Origin: Geopsychrobacter electrodiphilus DSM 16401
GTDB lineage: Bacteria; Desulfobacterota; Desulfuromonadia; Desulfuromonadales; Geopsychrobacteraceae
Assembly: GCF_000384395.1 (NCBI RefSeq)
Contig: NZ_ARWE01000001.1
Coordinates: forward strand, 3,384,501-3,448,500
Reading direction: 5' to 3'
Length of the DNA stretch: 64,000 bases
The first letter of the stretch is position 1. The number at the start of each line of letters is the position of its first letter. The position numbers and the translations under genes were made by a program. A model generated the notes under the pieces. The model saw nothing but the letters and a program-made list of their open reading frames with translations. It had not been told where the DNA came from and ran no database searches. Below are positions 16,468 through 27,241 of the stretch, piece after piece.

Positions 16468-19173
16468 TCAGGCTCCAGCGCCGGGAAAGTTAAACCGAAA
16501 GCAGGGCGAATCCCCTGCATTTTGACTGAACACAGGCGTGAGAAACTTTTCGCGCAGTTCGGCTTCAGGGATCGGCCGACTGAAGAGGTACCCCTGCCCG
16601 AGCTGACATCCACGGCGGGAAAGAATATCGATCTGCTGCTGTGATTCAATCCCCTCGGCGATCACTTCCAGATTCATGCTGCGACCTAGAGCGATGATCG
16701 CGTCGACGATCATCGCCGGCTCCTTTTCATCGACCAGACGGAAAATGAAGGAGTGGTCTATTTTCAGTTGATCCACCGGGAAGCGATTCAGATAACTGAG
16801 CGAGGAGTATCCGGTACCGAAGTCGTCAACCGAAAGCCGGATGCCGCGCATGCGCAGATCGGTCAGCTCCATAATCGTCGACTTTACATCACGCATGATG
16901 ATGCTCTCGGTAATTTCCAGTTCCAGATCTGCCGGCGTAATCCCTGTTTCGGTCAGGATCAGATCGACGGTCTCGATGAACCCGGAATGTTTCAATTGGC
17001 GACCGGAGATATTTACCGCCATGCGTAGCGGGAAAAACCCCTGCCGTTTCCATGCGACCTGCTGACGACAAGCCTCGCGCAGCACCCACTCACCGATCGG
17101 TACGATCAGTCCGGTCTCTTCGGCCAGTGGAATAAAATCGTCCGGTGGCACCAACCCCTGCAAAGGGTGAATCCACCGCACCAGCGCTTCGACCCCCATC
17201 AGTTTACCGGTCGCCAGTTCGACCTGTGGCTGGTAATAGAGGCAGAATTGCCCCTCTTCGAGGGCCTGCCGCAGATCACTCTCCAGCAGCAACATTTCAT
17301 GCGCACGCGCGTTCATACGCGAGGTGTAGAACTGGTAGTTATCCTTCCCCTCATTCTTGGCGTGATACATGGCGACATCGGCGCATTTGATCAGATCCTC
17401 AGCGCTCCCGGCATCATCCGGAAAGATGCTGATCCCGATGCTACCGGTCGCCACCAGCTGATAACCGTCGATTTCGGCGATGCGGCCCAACTCCTCCCGT
17501 ACCCTCTGCGCCATGGCGGTAACGGTCTGAAAACAGTCGACCTGCTCCAGCAGGATCAAAAACTCGTCACCACCTAACCGGGCAACGGTATCCGCGTCAC
17601 GCACTGCAGCCCGCAAGCGGTGTCCGACCTCCACCAGCATACGATCACCGATCTCGTGACCCAGGGTATCGTTGATATTCTTGAAACGATCAAGATCGAT
17701 GAACATCAGCGCCATTTTATGTTGTCTGCGTAACGCCTTTGCCAGCGCATGGCGCAAACGGTCCTCAAACAGCAGACGATTCGGCAGCCCGGTCAAGGGG
17801 TCGTGATGCGCCATGTGCTGCAGGCGCTTTTCCTTCTCACCCAGCAACTCTTCAACCTTAAGCCGAGCGGTGATGTCGCGCGAAGCCTCAATCATGCCGC
17901 GCAGACGACCGTCAGCATGCCAGATAGGCGATGCGGTCAGCTCAACAATACGCCGCTCTTGCCCGACAAAATGGCAATGAATGGTAGTGACCGTTTTGCC
18001 GGTTGTTTTGACCTCATGCAGGGGGCAGGGGTGGTCATCCCCGGAACAGGGGGTGGCTCTTTGATGGAGGAGTTGATAACAGCAGAGGTCCTTCTGCCTG
18101 TGCGGCAGTTCCGGCAGACACTCAGCGGCGACCCGATTCATCATAAGCAGCTGGAACTCGGGTGAGATCACCATGATCGGATCGGTCACACCATCAATCA
18201 CCGTCTGTAAAAATTCTGATTGTTCAACCAGTTCCGCTTCAATGCGGTGCCTGGCAGCAAGTTCGATTTCGAGCTGGTCATTCTTCTGCTTGATTTGGCG
18301 CGTCTTTATTTGTACCTGCCAGCGGGTCTGATAAATCCCCAACCACATGAGAAAAAACAGAACAATAATCGCCACGGCCAGGGGGTAGACCCAGGCAGGG
18401 AGATGCGTTCCGAAACTGGAGGGTGACAACCATTTACCGAGTAACAAATGATAAGGCGAGCCCTCTGAATTTTTCCACCGGGCAAAAGTAGACTCCAGCT
18501 GCTCTTTTAGAGGTCTGGCATTGCCGCGAGCAAAGGCCATGCGGATATCAACCGGATTGAGCAGCACCGAGCTCGGTTCAAGCGCGAATTGCGCCTGATG
18601 CCAAGCGCCGAAGATCCGATTCACTAATGCGGCATCGGCCCGCTGATCCTTGACCGCCTGGAGTGCGGCAGCATAGTTCGGCACGGGGATGAACTGAAGC
18701 TTCAGACCAAAGCTGGTGGCCAGTTCTCGCAGACCGCCGGCACCCTCCAGAAAAACATCTGCATTAATAACCGCAACCCGCTTGCCACTCAGGTCAAGAA
18801 TGGAAGAGATATGGGAGGAGTGAGCGGCAAAGACCTGACCCCAGTTTGAAAGCAGGGTGGTGTTAAGAAAATCGAACTGTTCAGCACGCTGAGAGGTGTA
18901 GGCGATCGGCCCAAGCAGGTCGATCTTCCCCTGGTTGAGGAGTTCAAGACATTCGGCCCACTCGCAGGAGACATAGTTTAGAGTCCAGGGCTGATTGCGA
19001 CTGGCGGTTGCCAGAAGTTCAGGAAAGAATCCGCTCGGTGCCCCTGCATCATCCATGAATGAGAGGGGGGGATTCGGATAGATGCCAACCCGATAACTCG
19101 TCTCGGCGGCGCAAGGCTGCGCTGCCGTCAACAGCATGATCCCGGCTAAAAGTAGTAGACAGCTCCGTAACAC
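16468..19173 (-). CDS. GGDEF/EAL cyclic-di-GMP enzyme with periplasmic SBP-bac-3 sensor and PAS domain
   Basis: About 901 aa. A signal peptide leads into a solute-binding-protein family 3 domain (about 25-245: YRVGIYPNPPLSFMDDAGAPSGFFPELL). A TM helix (about 265-285) is followed by a short coiled coil and a PAS domain (about 320-440). GGDEF follows (ARLGGDEF, with RDAD inhibitory site) and then EAL (EALVRW, NISGRQL, ELEITES, DDFGTGYSSL), both with intact catalytic residues. It likely senses an amino acid or similar ligand in the periplasm and makes or degrades cyclic di-GMP. GTG 19173 was preferred because GGGGGA precedes it by 5 bp; TTG 19197 or ATG 19179 are alternatives. Confidence 0.92.
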   Translation of the reverse strand: MLRSCLLLLAGIMLLTAAQPCAAETSYRVGIYPNPPLSFMDDAGAPSGFFPELLATASRNQPWTLNYVSCEWAECLELLNQGKIDLLGPIAYTSQRAEQFDFLNTTLLSNWGQVFAAHSSHISSILDLSGKRVAVINADVFLEGAGGLRELATSFGLKLQFIPVPNYAAALQAVKDQRADAALVNRIFGAWHQAQFALEPSSVLLNPVDIRMAFARGNARPLKEQLESTFARWKNSEGSPYHLLLGKWLSPSSFGTHLPAWVYPLAVAIIVLFFLMWLGIYQTRWQVQIKTRQIKQKNDQLEIELAARHRIEAELVEQSEFLQTVIDGVTDPIMVISPEFQLLMMNRVAAECLPELPHRQKDLCCYQLLHQRATPCSGDDHPCPLHEVKTTGKTVTTIHCHFVGQERRIVELTASPIWHADGRLRGMIEASRDITARLKVEELLGEKEKRLQHMAHHDPLTGLPNRLLFEDRLRHALAKALRRQHKMALMFIDLDRFKNINDTLGHEIGDRMLVEVGHRLRAAVRDADTVARLGGDEFLILLEQVDCFQTVTAMAQRVREELGRIAEIDGYQLVATGSIGISIFPDDAGSAEDLIKCADVAMYHAKNEGKDNYQFYTSRMNARAHEMLLLESDLRQALEEGQFCLYYQPQVELATGKLMGVEALVRWIHPLQGLVPPDDFIPLAEETGLIVPIGEWVLREACRQQVAWKRQGFFPLRMAVNISGRQLKHSGFIETVDLILTETGITPADLELEITESIIMRDVKSTIMELTDLRMRGIRLSVDDFGTGYSSLSYLNRFPVDQLKIDHSFIFRLVDEKEPAMIVDAIIALGRSMNLEVIAEGIESQQQIDILSRRGCQLGQGYLFSRPIPEAELREKFLTPVFSQNAGDSPCFRFNFPGAGA

Positions 19174-19224
19174 CGGCATCCCCCAAAAGCGTGGCAATTA
19201 ACCCAAGCCCATTAAGAAATCATT

Positions 19225-19258
19225 AATTATTCCCAGACTACTCGATCTGGGAATAATT
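19225..19258. repeat. 13-bp inverted repeat between DUF3014 and GGDEF/EAL genes
   Basis: Perfect arms AATTATTCCCAGA / TCTGGGAATAATT enclose 8 nt. No T tract follows, so it may be an operator or a weak terminator of the DUF3014 gene. Confidence 0.5.
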
Positions 19259-19312
19259 GCAAGCTCCTCCTGAGGGAGAGGTTTGACGCAGGAAAGCAGC
19301 AGTGACGGAAAG

Positions 19313-20143
19313 CTACCAATCTTTTCGGACCAGGGCCTCACGCAGGCCTTGAAGTTTCTGTTTGACGCGCCGGGTATTTTCAACTCCCATGCGCAGCAGA
19401 ATCTTCTGCCCCGCTGAACGGGACTCCAGATCCGGATCGGCATAACGGAAACGGTTGATATGACGGACGAGCGCTATGGGCTCCTGCGGCTCCGGGGTCG
19501 CGAGAAGGTCATCGATGGCAACGATAAGACGGTCATTAAAATAGCCGCTGGGTTCACCAGCTTCACGGTAGGCCTGCTGAAACAGGGGATAAAGCCCACG
19601 ATAGAGACGCAGCAAGACCTCATCCGGGATTATTTCAACCAGTTTGACATAGGCCAGATAACGCAGCATGTTTGTCTTGCCGAGGGTGCGTTGGTCACCA
19701 CTTCCGCTGGTCACAAAACCCGGCTCGGGGGGGACGAACGGCAGGTACAGCCGGGGAATGCTCTGCTCCGGGAGATGATCAACAAAGAGCACCAGCTTCT
19801 GAATAAAAAAGTTCAGATCGAGCAGCAATAGCAGCTTTTGGTCCTTCAGCAACTGAGGTAACCGGGTCCTCAGATAGGTATCCGCGCCCTCGAGATCCGT
19901 GGGGAAAGGGAGCGCCTCAGGCTCGACAGAAGCACTGACAGCCGGACTCTCGAGCGGGACAACCGGATGGCGGGGAGGGACCGGGAGACGGGAGCTCTCA
20001 GACTCAGTCGCTGGTTCCGGAACGACATTTAGTACACTTAAGGGCTTATTCTCCGGGAAATACTCCTCAAGATTCGCAGCAAGATACCAGCCGACTGCGG
20101 CAGCTACCAACAGCACCAGCGCCAAAATTCTCAGTTTCATCAT
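19313..20143 (-). CDS. DUF3014 domain membrane-anchored protein
   Basis: 276 aa with one N-terminal TM anchor (about 5-25), a Pro/Glu/Ser-rich linker (about 35-80) and a DUF3014 domain (about 85-270). Visible family stretches are LDLNFFIQKLVLFVDHLPE, YLPFVPPEPGF, YVKLVEIIPDEVLLRLYRGLYPLFQQAYREAG and FNDRLIVAIDDLLATPEPQEPIALVR. The function is unknown; the domain should face the periplasm. rsgA ends 130 bp upstream on the same strand. Confidence 0.85.
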   Translation of the reverse strand: MMKLRILALVLLVAAAVGWYLAANLEEYFPENKPLSVLNVVPEPATESESSRLPVPPRHPVVPLESPAVSASVEPEALPFPTDLEGADTYLRTRLPQLLKDQKLLLLLDLNFFIQKLVLFVDHLPEQSIPRLYLPFVPPEPGFVTSGSGDQRTLGKTNMLRYLAYVKLVEIIPDEVLLRLYRGLYPLFQQAYREAGEPSGYFNDRLIVAIDDLLATPEPQEPIALVRHINRFRYADPDLESRSAGQKILLRMGVENTRRVKQKLQGLREALVRKDW

Positions 20144-20273
20144 TCATCCTGATCGAAAAGCAGGGCCCGCAAAAAAAAACGGACGAATGTCCCCCCAGAC
20201 TCCACCAGTAAGCGTAAGACAGCAATGCGGTCCGGTCAACGTTAGAGCTGCATATTTCTCTTTATAGAGAAAA

Positions 20274-21281
20274 TCAGCGCCGTCGTTGCAGCTGGGAGAG
20301 TTCATCTTTCAAACGCAGATAGTTGGCCAGACGGAGATCGTCGAGGGTCGATGAGACAACCGCTGCCTGTACCGCACAACCCGGTTCAGATTGATGTCCG
20401 CAGTCGGAGAAACGGCATTGCAGGGCCAGGGCTTCAATCTCGGCAAATGATTCGACCAGATCCTCTTCTTCGCCCCAGAGATGCAGCTCACGCATGCCGG
20501 GATTGTCCATCAGGACGCCACCGCCATCCAGAAGAAAAAGTTCGCGATGGGTCGTAGTGTGCCGCCCCTTGCCGATCCCCGCACTGACGGCGGCGACCTT
20601 CTGGCGCTCGTCACCGAGCAGGGCGTTAATGATAGTCGATTTGCCGACTCCGGACGAGCCGAGCAGCGCCAGAGTCTCTCCCGGGCGCGAATAAGCCTTG
20701 AGCTGTGCGACCTGCGTCTGATCTTTGGCGCTCAGCAGTTCAACCGGTGAACCCGCCGCAACCTCAAGCACCTGCCGCCTTTGGTTGTCGACATCATGAC
20801 TGAGGTCCGCCTTGTTCAACACCACTACCGCTTCAGCGCCCCCTGCCTTGACCAGGGTCAGGTAGCGTTCAATGCGCCGCAGACTGAAATCCTGATCGAG
20901 GCCACAAACGATAAACACGCGCTCGACGTTGGCGGCGATCACCTGCTGCTCGATGCGCTCGCGCCCCTTCCCCTTGCGCCGGCCGGGGAGATTGCGCGCA
21001 AAGGAGGAGAACCGGGGGAGAATAGCGTGGATCATGCCACGCCCCGCTTCCGGCTGCGCCTCAATGGCGACCCAGTCGCCAACCACCGGCAGATCCTGCC
21101 GTCCTTCGGCGTTATGCCGCATCTTCCCGGCGAAACGCACAGTTAATTCCCCGAGGGAACAGATCACCCGGAAATAATTCTTTTCACCACGAAACACGCG
21201 CGCCGGCAACAGCCCTTGTGCCGCAAAAGGGCTGAACACCTGCTCAAAGCTCTCGTTCCACCCGTAGTCTTCTAGATTCAT
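20274..21281 (-). CDS. rsgA: Ribosome small-subunit-dependent GTPase RsgA
   Basis: 335 aa with the circularly permuted GTPase order of RsgA. An N-terminal OB-fold is followed by G4 (VVVLNKADL), then G1 (GSSGVGKSTIINAL), the switch region GKGRHTTTHRE and G3 (DNPGMREL). The C-terminal zinc knuckle is CRFSDCGHQSEPGC. RsgA checks late 30S maturation and releases assembly factors. The ribosome-binding site before ATG 21281 is weak, but the frame opens at the family's usual N terminus. Confidence 0.95.
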   Translation of the reverse strand: MNLEDYGWNESFEQVFSPFAAQGLLPARVFRGEKNYFRVICSLGELTVRFAGKMRHNAEGRQDLPVVGDWVAIEAQPEAGRGMIHAILPRFSSFARNLPGRRKGKGRERIEQQVIAANVERVFIVCGLDQDFSLRRIERYLTLVKAGGAEAVVVLNKADLSHDVDNQRRQVLEVAAGSPVELLSAKDQTQVAQLKAYSRPGETLALLGSSGVGKSTIINALLGDERQKVAAVSAGIGKGRHTTTHRELFLLDGGGVLMDNPGMRELHLWGEEEDLVESFAEIEALALQCRFSDCGHQSEPGCAVQAAVVSSTLDDLRLANYLRLKDELSQLQRRR

Positions 21282-21449
21282 GGATGGCAGATTAGCATGA
21301 AGCGAAATAGGGGAGATACCGGAATCGCGCAGCGTTTAACGGCACGGCACAGAAGAACGTAGAGAAAAACAGGGATGAGCATTCGGTCAATATGCGCCAG
21401 CCGCTCCAGAAACCTGGGGCGGATGGCGCATATTCTAAACGGAAAAGGA

Positions 21450-22214
21450 TCAGATGTCTTCTTCGTCATCTTCCAGTTCAGGATCCGCTTCGACCTTCTT
21501 TTTGCCGAACAGACGGGCCACGATAATCCCGACCTCGTACAACAGAATAAAAGGGATGGCGATTGACGCCTGCGAGAAGACATCGGGTGGGGTCAGAACC
21601 GCGCCGATCACAAAAGCCACAACCAATGCGTACTTGCGCTTGGAAGACAACCATTTGTAATCAACCACTCCCATTCGGGCGAGGAAAAAGATTATGATCG
21701 GCAGCTCGAAGACCAGACCGAAGGCGAAGAGCAGGCGGGTCGACAAAGTCAAATAGGAGCCCATCGACAACATGGCGTTGATCTCGCCGCCACCCGTGCC
21801 GAAGTTGACCAGAAAGGTAAAAATCGTCGGGAACACATAGGAAAAACCGAAGTAGGTTCCGAGTCCGAAACAGAGGCAGCTGGCCAGCACGAAGGGGACG
21901 GCAAAAATCTTTTCATTCTTGTAGAGCGCCGGTGCGACAAAACCCCAAAGTTGCCACAAAATCACCGGCATGGCGACAAGCAGCCCGGCCACCGCTGCCA
22001 CCTTGAGGTAGGTGAAAAAAGGCTCGGTCGCCTGAATAAAGACCAGCGAACTCCCCTTGGGAAGCGCCTGCTGAACCGGCGCAGAGAGGATTTTAAACAA
22101 CTTTTCGGCCACCGAATAACAGCCAATAAACGCCACCAGCCAGGCGGCCGAGGCAATAATCAGGCGTTTGCGCAACTCTTCGAGATGCCCGGAGAGCGGC
22201 ATGGAATCAAACAT
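21450..22214 (-). CDS. tatC: Twin-arginine translocase subunit TatC
   Basis: 254 aa with six predicted TM helices and the TatC signatures [10 protein letters not shown] near the N terminus, [25 protein letters not shown] and [12 protein letters not shown]. TatC binds the twin-arginine signal peptide. It overlaps tatB by 8 bp, so the two are coupled. The charged C-terminal tail ([13 protein letters not shown]) is longer than usual. A clear client in this window is the PsrA-type reductase at 36448-38649. Confidence 0.96.
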   Translation of the reverse strand: MFDSMPLSGHLEELRKRLIIASAAWLVAFIGCYSVAEKLFKILSAPVQQALPKGSSLVFIQATEPFFTYLKVAAVAGLLVAMPVILWQLWGFVAPALYKNEKIFAVPFVLASCLCFGLGTYFGFSYVFPTIFTFLVNFGTGGGEINAMLSMGSYLTLSTRLLFAFGLVFELPIIIFFLARMGVVDYKWLSSKRKYALVVAFVIGAVLTPPDVFSQASIAIPFILLYEVGIIVARLFGKKKVEADPELEDDEEDI

Positions 22215-22584
22215 CAGCCTGCTCCTGATCTACAGGTCCCTGGGGTGTTTTCTCGTCCACAGTTTTGGCAGTCTCGAGGGTGCTGACCGAGGCCTTGTTG
22301 GCGACGCTGGCATCGCTCTCGGGATCAACCTCGCCATCGACATAGGGGTTATAGGAGCGTTCGGTCCCCGGCGGGGTCAGCTTGCCGTCCTTGAGCAGGC
22401 GCTCCTTGGTCTCGGCAACACGGGTCTCTTCCTGAAGGGTATTTTTAAACTCTTCGGTCGCACGTTTGAACTCGGCGAAGCCCTTGCCCAGGGCGCGTGC
22501 CAGCTCAGGCAGTTTTTTCGGACCGAGCACCATCAACGCCAGGGCACCGATCAGCAGCAGTTCGGACATACCGATTCCAAACAT
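22207..22584 (-). CDS. tatB: Twin-arginine translocase subunit TatB (or TatA/E)
   Basis: 125 aa. A short N-terminal helix carries the family pattern [29 protein letters not shown], followed by an amphipathic helix and a charged tail. Glu in SELL near residue 8 favours TatB over TatA. AAGGA precedes ATG 22584 by 5 bp. With TatC it forms the signal-recognition half of the Tat system, and TatA would be elsewhere if this is TatB. Confidence 0.92.
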   Translation of the reverse strand: MFGIGMSELLLIGALALMVLGPKKLPELARALGKGFAEFKRATEEFKNTLQEETRVAETKERLLKDGKLTPPGTERSYNPYVDGEVDPESDASVANKASVSTLETAKTVDEKTPQGPVDQEQADV

Positions 22585-22654
22585 GGTAATCCTTTCAGAA
22601 AGGAGAGTATACTAGGCATCCGCAACCTGGACGAACCCGGCTCGAATCTGCGCG

Positions 22655-22684
22655 AGAATAGCGGGTTGTCACGCCCTCTGTCAA
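22655..22684 (-). promoter_or_regulatory. Sigma-70 promoter of tatBC
   Basis: On the minus strand TTGACA (22684-22679) and TATTCT (22660-22655) are 18 bp apart, about 70 bp before tatB. Confidence 0.6.
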
Positions 22685-22707
22685 GCGGATGTGCAGGGGC
22701 GAAAAGT

Positions 22708-22736
22708 TTGACTTATCAGGGGGTTTGGTCTAGCAT
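22708..22736 (+). promoter_or_regulatory. Sigma-70 promoter of nadA
   Basis: TTGACT (22708-22713) and TAGCAT (22731-22736) are 17 bp apart, ending 45 bp before the nadA start. It is divergent from the tatBC promoter. Confidence 0.6.
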
Positions 22737-22781
22737 TCGCGACCTGTAACCGACACTGAAAACCATAGGGAATTGGCTCAG

Positions 22782-23696
22782 ATGACTCAGGATCAGATCA
22801 AGGCACGCATTCTTCAGCTGGCCGAGGAACACAACGCCCTGCTGATGGCTCATAACTACCAACGCGATGAAATTCAAGAGATCGCCCATATCACCGGCGA
22901 TTCCCTGGCCCTCTCGATTGAAGCCGCACGCACCGACAAACAGATCATCGTTTTCTGCGGGGTGCATTTCATGGCCGAAAGCGCAGCGCTCTTAAGTCCC
23001 GAAAAAATCGTACTGCTTCCACGCCATGACGCCGGCTGTCCGATGGCCGACATGGTCACCCCTGAAGGCTTGCGCGAACTTAAAAAACAACACCCCAAGG
23101 CGACGGTCGTGACCTACGTCAATTCCAGCGCCGCAGTCAAGGCCGAGAGCGACATCTGCTGCACCAGCTCCAACGCAGTCAACGTGGTCCGCTCCCTCGA
23201 CTGCGACGAGGTTCTGCTGGTCCCTGACCGCAACCTGGGGCGCTACATCGCCAGCCAGGTCGACAAAACCTGCCATATCTGGGAGGGCTTTTGCCCGACC
23301 CACGAACGCCTGAAGGTCGCACAAATTGAAAAGGCCCGCGCCGACCACCCCGACGCCATCTTCATGGCCCACCCGGAATGCGCGCCCGAAATCCTTGCCC
23401 TGGCCGACCATATCTGTTCAACCAGCGGGATGTACGAGTACGCCGCTGCCAGTTCGGCCACAACCTTCATCGTCGGCACCGAGATGGGTATCCTCTACCG
23501 GCTGCGTACCCAGAATCCGGGCAAAACCTTCATCCTGCCGAGCGAAGGACTGATCTGCCCCAATATGAAGCTGACCTCACTCGAAGATCTGCTCAAATGC
23601 CTCGAAACCCTGAGCCCGCGTGTGACGGTCGATCCCCTGACGGCAGAAAAAGCCCGGCTCACCCTCGATCGCATGCTCGCCGTCCCCCGCGATTAA
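22782..23696 (+). CDS. nadA: Quinolinate synthase NadA
   Basis: 304 aa of the [4Fe-4S] NadA family, which condenses iminoaspartate with dihydroxyacetone phosphate to quinolinate for NAD synthesis. Visible motifs are [24 protein letters not shown], the cluster cysteines in HDAGCPM (with FCGVHFMAE before), [10 protein letters not shown] and GLICPNMK, and HPECAPE. ATG 22782 was chosen over TTG 22773 because the AGGGA ribosome site is too close to the latter. mfd follows after 29 bp. Confidence 0.96.
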   Translation: MTQDQIKARILQLAEEHNALLMAHNYQRDEIQEIAHITGDSLALSIEAARTDKQIIVFCGVHFMAESAALLSPEKIVLLPRHDAGCPMADMVTPEGLRELKKQHPKATVVTYVNSSAAVKAESDICCTSSNAVNVVRSLDCDEVLLVPDRNLGRYIASQVDKTCHIWEGFCPTHERLKVAQIEKARADHPDAIFMAHPECAPEILALADHICSTSGMYEYAAASSATTFIVGTEMGILYRLRTQNPGKTFILPSEGLICPNMKLTSLEDLLKCLETLSPRVTVDPLTAEKARLTLDRMLAVPRD

Positions 23697-23725
23697 TTAA
23701 CGCCCCGCGGCTGAGCCGCAGCAAG

Positions 23726-26700
23726 ATGGCCTTCATGGATCAGGAACTCTCTCAGCACATCAACTATGCGACGGCTCAAAGCCTGCTTGATGGCTTTACT
23801 GATCGTCACCGCCAACTCGAAATTCTGGGCATTAACGGTAGCAGCGATGCCGCCCTGCTCTCCAAAACCCTCGGCCGGAACTCCCGCCCGCTGTTCGTGG
23901 TCTGCTCCAGCCAGAAAGAGGCCCAGCGCCTCTGCACCGATCTGCAGTTTTTTGCTCCGAGAGCCGAGCGTATTGCCCTCTTCCCGCATTGGGAGCTCGG
24001 CCCCTACGATCCGCTGACCCCGCACCCCGAGATCGAAGCCAGCCGGCTGGACAGCCTGGTCCGGCTGCTCAAAGGGGAGATCGACGCCCTGATCGTGCCA
24101 GCCCGCGCCCTGATGCAGCGCGTCATCCCGCGCCCGATTCTGGCCAGCCTCTCCCTGGTTCTGAAACTTGAAGATGAATATCCGCGGCAGGAGCTGCTGC
24201 AACAACTGCAGAATCTCGGTTATCAACCCGTCGCGCTGGTCGAAGACCGGGGCTCCTTTGCGGTGCGCGGTGACATTATCGATATCTTTCCGGCTGATGC
24301 CCAGCAGCCGGTGCGCCTCGATTTTTACGGCGACTATATCGAGCGGATGCGCACTTTTGATCCGACCAGTCAGCGCTCCGAGCCTGGCGAATTAAAACAG
24401 CTGCGCCTGATCCCCTCGCGCGAACTCTGCCTGAGCGGCGAGCACCTTGAGCACCTGCTCCTTAAGCTGAAACAACGCTGCGATGAACTGGAGCTGCCGC
24501 GCAACCTGCGGGACGGGATCAGCGAAGAGCTGAAAGAGGGGATTCTTGCACCGGGGCGCGCCTTTCTGCTGCCGTTCAACTACCCCGGACTCGAAAGCCT
24601 GTTCGATTATCTCCCCGAGGCGGACCTGATCTTCAACGATCCCCCGGCGATCGAACAGGAGATCGACCTTTTCAGCGGCGAGATTCGTGCCGCTGAAAAG
24701 CGTCAACTCGAACACCGACTGCCCCACGTCAAACGCCAAACCCTTTACCTTGATCCAAGCGAACTTGAACAGGCTTTCGGCCGCTACCGCCGGATCGAGC
24801 TGAGTCGCCTGCAGGTTTTTCAGCTGGATGATCAGCGCCAGAGCTACCACTTCGACATTAATGGCAACTCTGACCTGCGCGCCAGCCTGGCGCCGGGCCA
24901 GGACGGGCTGGCCCCCCTGCTCGAACGGCTCGAGGGCTGGAGCGAAGAGGACTGGCGGATCTTGCTGGTCTGCCGCCAATCGGGACAGGCGCAACGCCTG
25001 CAGGGGTTGCTGCGCGAAAACGGCTGGGAGCTGCCTTTACGGCAACAGACAGAGCTGAGCCGCCTGCCCGCTGGTGCACCACAGCTGCAGGTCGGAGAAC
25101 TCTCGGCGGGCTTCCGCATGCCTTACGATCGGCTGGTCATTATCACCGAAGAGGAGATCTTCGGCCAGCGCAGCCATCACCGCAAGAAGACGCGCAAGTC
25201 GGCACTGCAACTCTTTTCGAGCCTGGCCGATCTACGCGAACAGGATTTTATCGTCCACACCGACCACGGGGTCGGACGTTATCTGGGACTGATTCACCTG
25301 ACGACCGGCGGCAGCGAAGGGGACTATCTGCATCTCGAATACGCCGGCGCCGACAAACTCTACCTGCCGGTCGAGAGGATCGAAAAGGTTCAGAAGTATA
25401 TCGGCGGCGAAGGTGCCCAGCCGCGCCTCGACAAGATGGGTGGCCAGGGCTGGGAAAAGGCCCGCCTCAAGGCCCGCGCCGCGATTGAGGAGCTGGCCCG
25501 TCAGCTGCTTGAAATTTATGCGCGCCGCGAGCTGTGTGAAGGCTTCGCCTTCAGCCCGCCAGACCGCCTGTTCCGTGAATTCGAAGCGACCTTCCCCTAC
25601 GAAGAGACGTCCGATCAGGCCGCGGCCATTATTGACGCCCTCACCGACATGTGCTCACCCAAACCGATGGATCGCCTGATCTGCGGGGATGTCGGCTATG
25701 GCAAAACCGAGGTCGCCCTGCGCGCGGCGACCAAGGCAGTACTTGATGGCAAACAGGTCGCGGTGCTGGTGCCGACCACGGTGCTGGCCCAGCAGCACTG
25801 GAAAAGTTTCAGTGAGCGCCTCAAGGACTTTCCGGTCCAGGTCGAAATGATCTCGCGTTTCCGCACCCCGGCCGAGATCAAAAAGGTTCTGGAAGGGATG
25901 GCGAGCGGTCGGGTCGATATTGTCATCGGCACCCATCGCCTGCTGCAACGTGATATCCGCTTCAAGGATCTGGGTCTGCTGGTCATCGACGAGGAACAGC
26001 GCTTCGGCGTCAGCCACAAAGAGAAGCTGAAAAGCCTGCGCGCCGAGGTCGACACCCTGACCCTGACCGCCACGCCGATCCCGCGCACCCTGCATATGAG
26101 TATGGCCGGCATGCGCGACCTGTCGGTCATTGAGACCCCGCCGATTGACCGCCTGGCGATCCGCACCTATGTCACACGCTTCGATGATGAGCTGATCCGC
26201 GAGGCGATCCTGCGCGAACTGCGCCGCGGCGGGCAGGTCTACTTTGTCCACAATCGGGTCCAGACGATTGGGGCCATGGCGGAACACCTGCAGCAGCTGG
26301 TCCCCGAGGCCAAAATCGCGGTCGGCCACGGCCAGATGCCTGAAAAGGAGCTGGAAAGAGTAATGCTCGATTTCATCGAGGGACGCAGCAACCTGCTGGT
26401 GGCTTCGACGATTATCGAGAACGGGCTGGATATCCCTATCGCCAATACGATTATAATCAACCGCGCCGACTGCTTCGGACTCTCGCAGCTCTATCAGTTG
26501 CGTGGCCGTGTCGGGCGCTCGGACCGTCGCGCCTACGCCTACCTGCTGATCCCCGGCGAAGCCTCCCTGACCCGCGAAGCCCGCGAACGCCTCAAGGTGC
26601 TGCAGGAGCTGACCGAACTCGGTTCCGGCTTCCGTATCGCCAGTCACGACCTGGAGCTACGCGGAGCGGGGGACCTGCTCGGAGCCAAGCAATCGGGCCC

Positions 26701-27241
26701 GATCGCCGCGATCGGTTTCGAACTCTATACCGAACTGCTCGAAGAGACGATTGAGAAGCTGCGCGGCCATGAATGCGAAGCGCGCATCGACCCGGAGATC
26801 CGCCTCGGGCTTTCGGCTTTTCTCCCCGAAAAGTACCTCCCCGACCCGAATCAGCGCCTGCAATTCTATCAAAAATTGGCGGGCGCTGAAGATGATCGCG
26901 AGATCTTCGATATTGCCGATGAACTGCAGGACCGTTACGGCGCCCTGCCACCCCCGGGCGAATTGCTGCTCGGTGTCATGCGCCTGCGGATTATCCTCAA
27001 GGAGTTATGCGTCGAACTGCTCGAATATGATGGCCGCCGCCTCAACCTGCGCTTTCATGCCAGCACCCGGGTTTCACCCGACCTGATCCGCAGCCTGTTG
27101 GATCAAGAACCCGAACGCTTCAGCTTATCAGCTGATTTTCGGCTGAGCATCCGCTGCGAGCGCTGGCAAGGCGAAGAGTTACTGCGCGAAACCCGGCGGG
27201 AACTGCAGAGATTTCAAGGAGTGGCGCATGTTGAAGCTTAA
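23726..27241 (+). CDS. mfd: Transcription-repair coupling factor Mfd
   Basis: A 1171-aa protein of full family length. The UvrB-like damage-recognition module (about 25-460) is followed by the RNA-polymerase-interaction domain (about 495-560: [36 protein letters not shown]). The RecG-like translocase comes next, with Walker [34 protein letters not shown] and the TRG region, and a C-terminal TRCF domain ends the chain. Mfd displaces stalled RNA polymerase and recruits UvrA; uvrA lies 3 kb downstream. The start at 23726 or 23735 is uncertain because the ribosome site is weak. It overlaps the next gene by 14 bp. Confidence 0.96.
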   Translation: MAFMDQELSQHINYATAQSLLDGFTDRHRQLEILGINGSSDAALLSKTLGRNSRPLFVVCSSQKEAQRLCTDLQFFAPRAERIALFPHWELGPYDPLTPHPEIEASRLDSLVRLLKGEIDALIVPARALMQRVIPRPILASLSLVLKLEDEYPRQELLQQLQNLGYQPVALVEDRGSFAVRGDIIDIFPADAQQPVRLDFYGDYIERMRTFDPTSQRSEPGELKQLRLIPSRELCLSGEHLEHLLLKLKQRCDELELPRNLRDGISEELKEGILAPGRAFLLPFNYPGLESLFDYLPEADLIFNDPPAIEQEIDLFSGEIRAAEKRQLEHRLPHVKRQTLYLDPSELEQAFGRYRRIELSRLQVFQLDDQRQSYHFDINGNSDLRASLAPGQDGLAPLLERLEGWSEEDWRILLVCRQSGQAQRLQGLLRENGWELPLRQQTELSRLPAGAPQLQVGELSAGFRMPYDRLVIITEEEIFGQRSHHRKKTRKSALQLFSSLADLREQDFIVHTDHGVGRYLGLIHLTTGGSEGDYLHLEYAGADKLYLPVERIEKVQKYIGGEGAQPRLDKMGGQGWEKARLKARAAIEELARQLLEIYARRELCEGFAFSPPDRLFREFEATFPYEETSDQAAAIIDALTDMCSPKPMDRLICGDVGYGKTEVALRAATKAVLDGKQVAVLVPTTVLAQQHWKSFSERLKDFPVQVEMISRFRTPAEIKKVLEGMASGRVDIVIGTHRLLQRDIRFKDLGLLVIDEEQRFGVSHKEKLKSLRAEVDTLTLTATPIPRTLHMSMAGMRDLSVIETPPIDRLAIRTYVTRFDDELIREAILRELRRGGQVYFVHNRVQTIGAMAEHLQQLVPEAKIAVGHGQMPEKELERVMLDFIEGRSNLLVASTIIENGLDIPIANTIIINRADCFGLSQLYQLRGRVGRSDRRAYAYLLIPGEASLTREARERLKVLQELTELGSGFRIASHDLELRGAGDLLGAKQSGPIAAIGFELYTELLEETIEKLRGHECEARIDPEIRLGLSAFLPEKYLPDPNQRLQFYQKLAGAEDDREIFDIADELQDRYGALPPPGELLLGVMRLRIILKELCVELLEYDGRRLNLRFHASTRVSPDLIRSLLDQEPERFSLSADFRLSIRCERWQGEELLRETRRELQRFQGVAHVEA

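Noticed and set aside
25655-26647. A 330-codon minus-strand frame opposite mfd
   Set aside because: It lies inside the conserved translocase domain of mfd on the other strand and has no motif.
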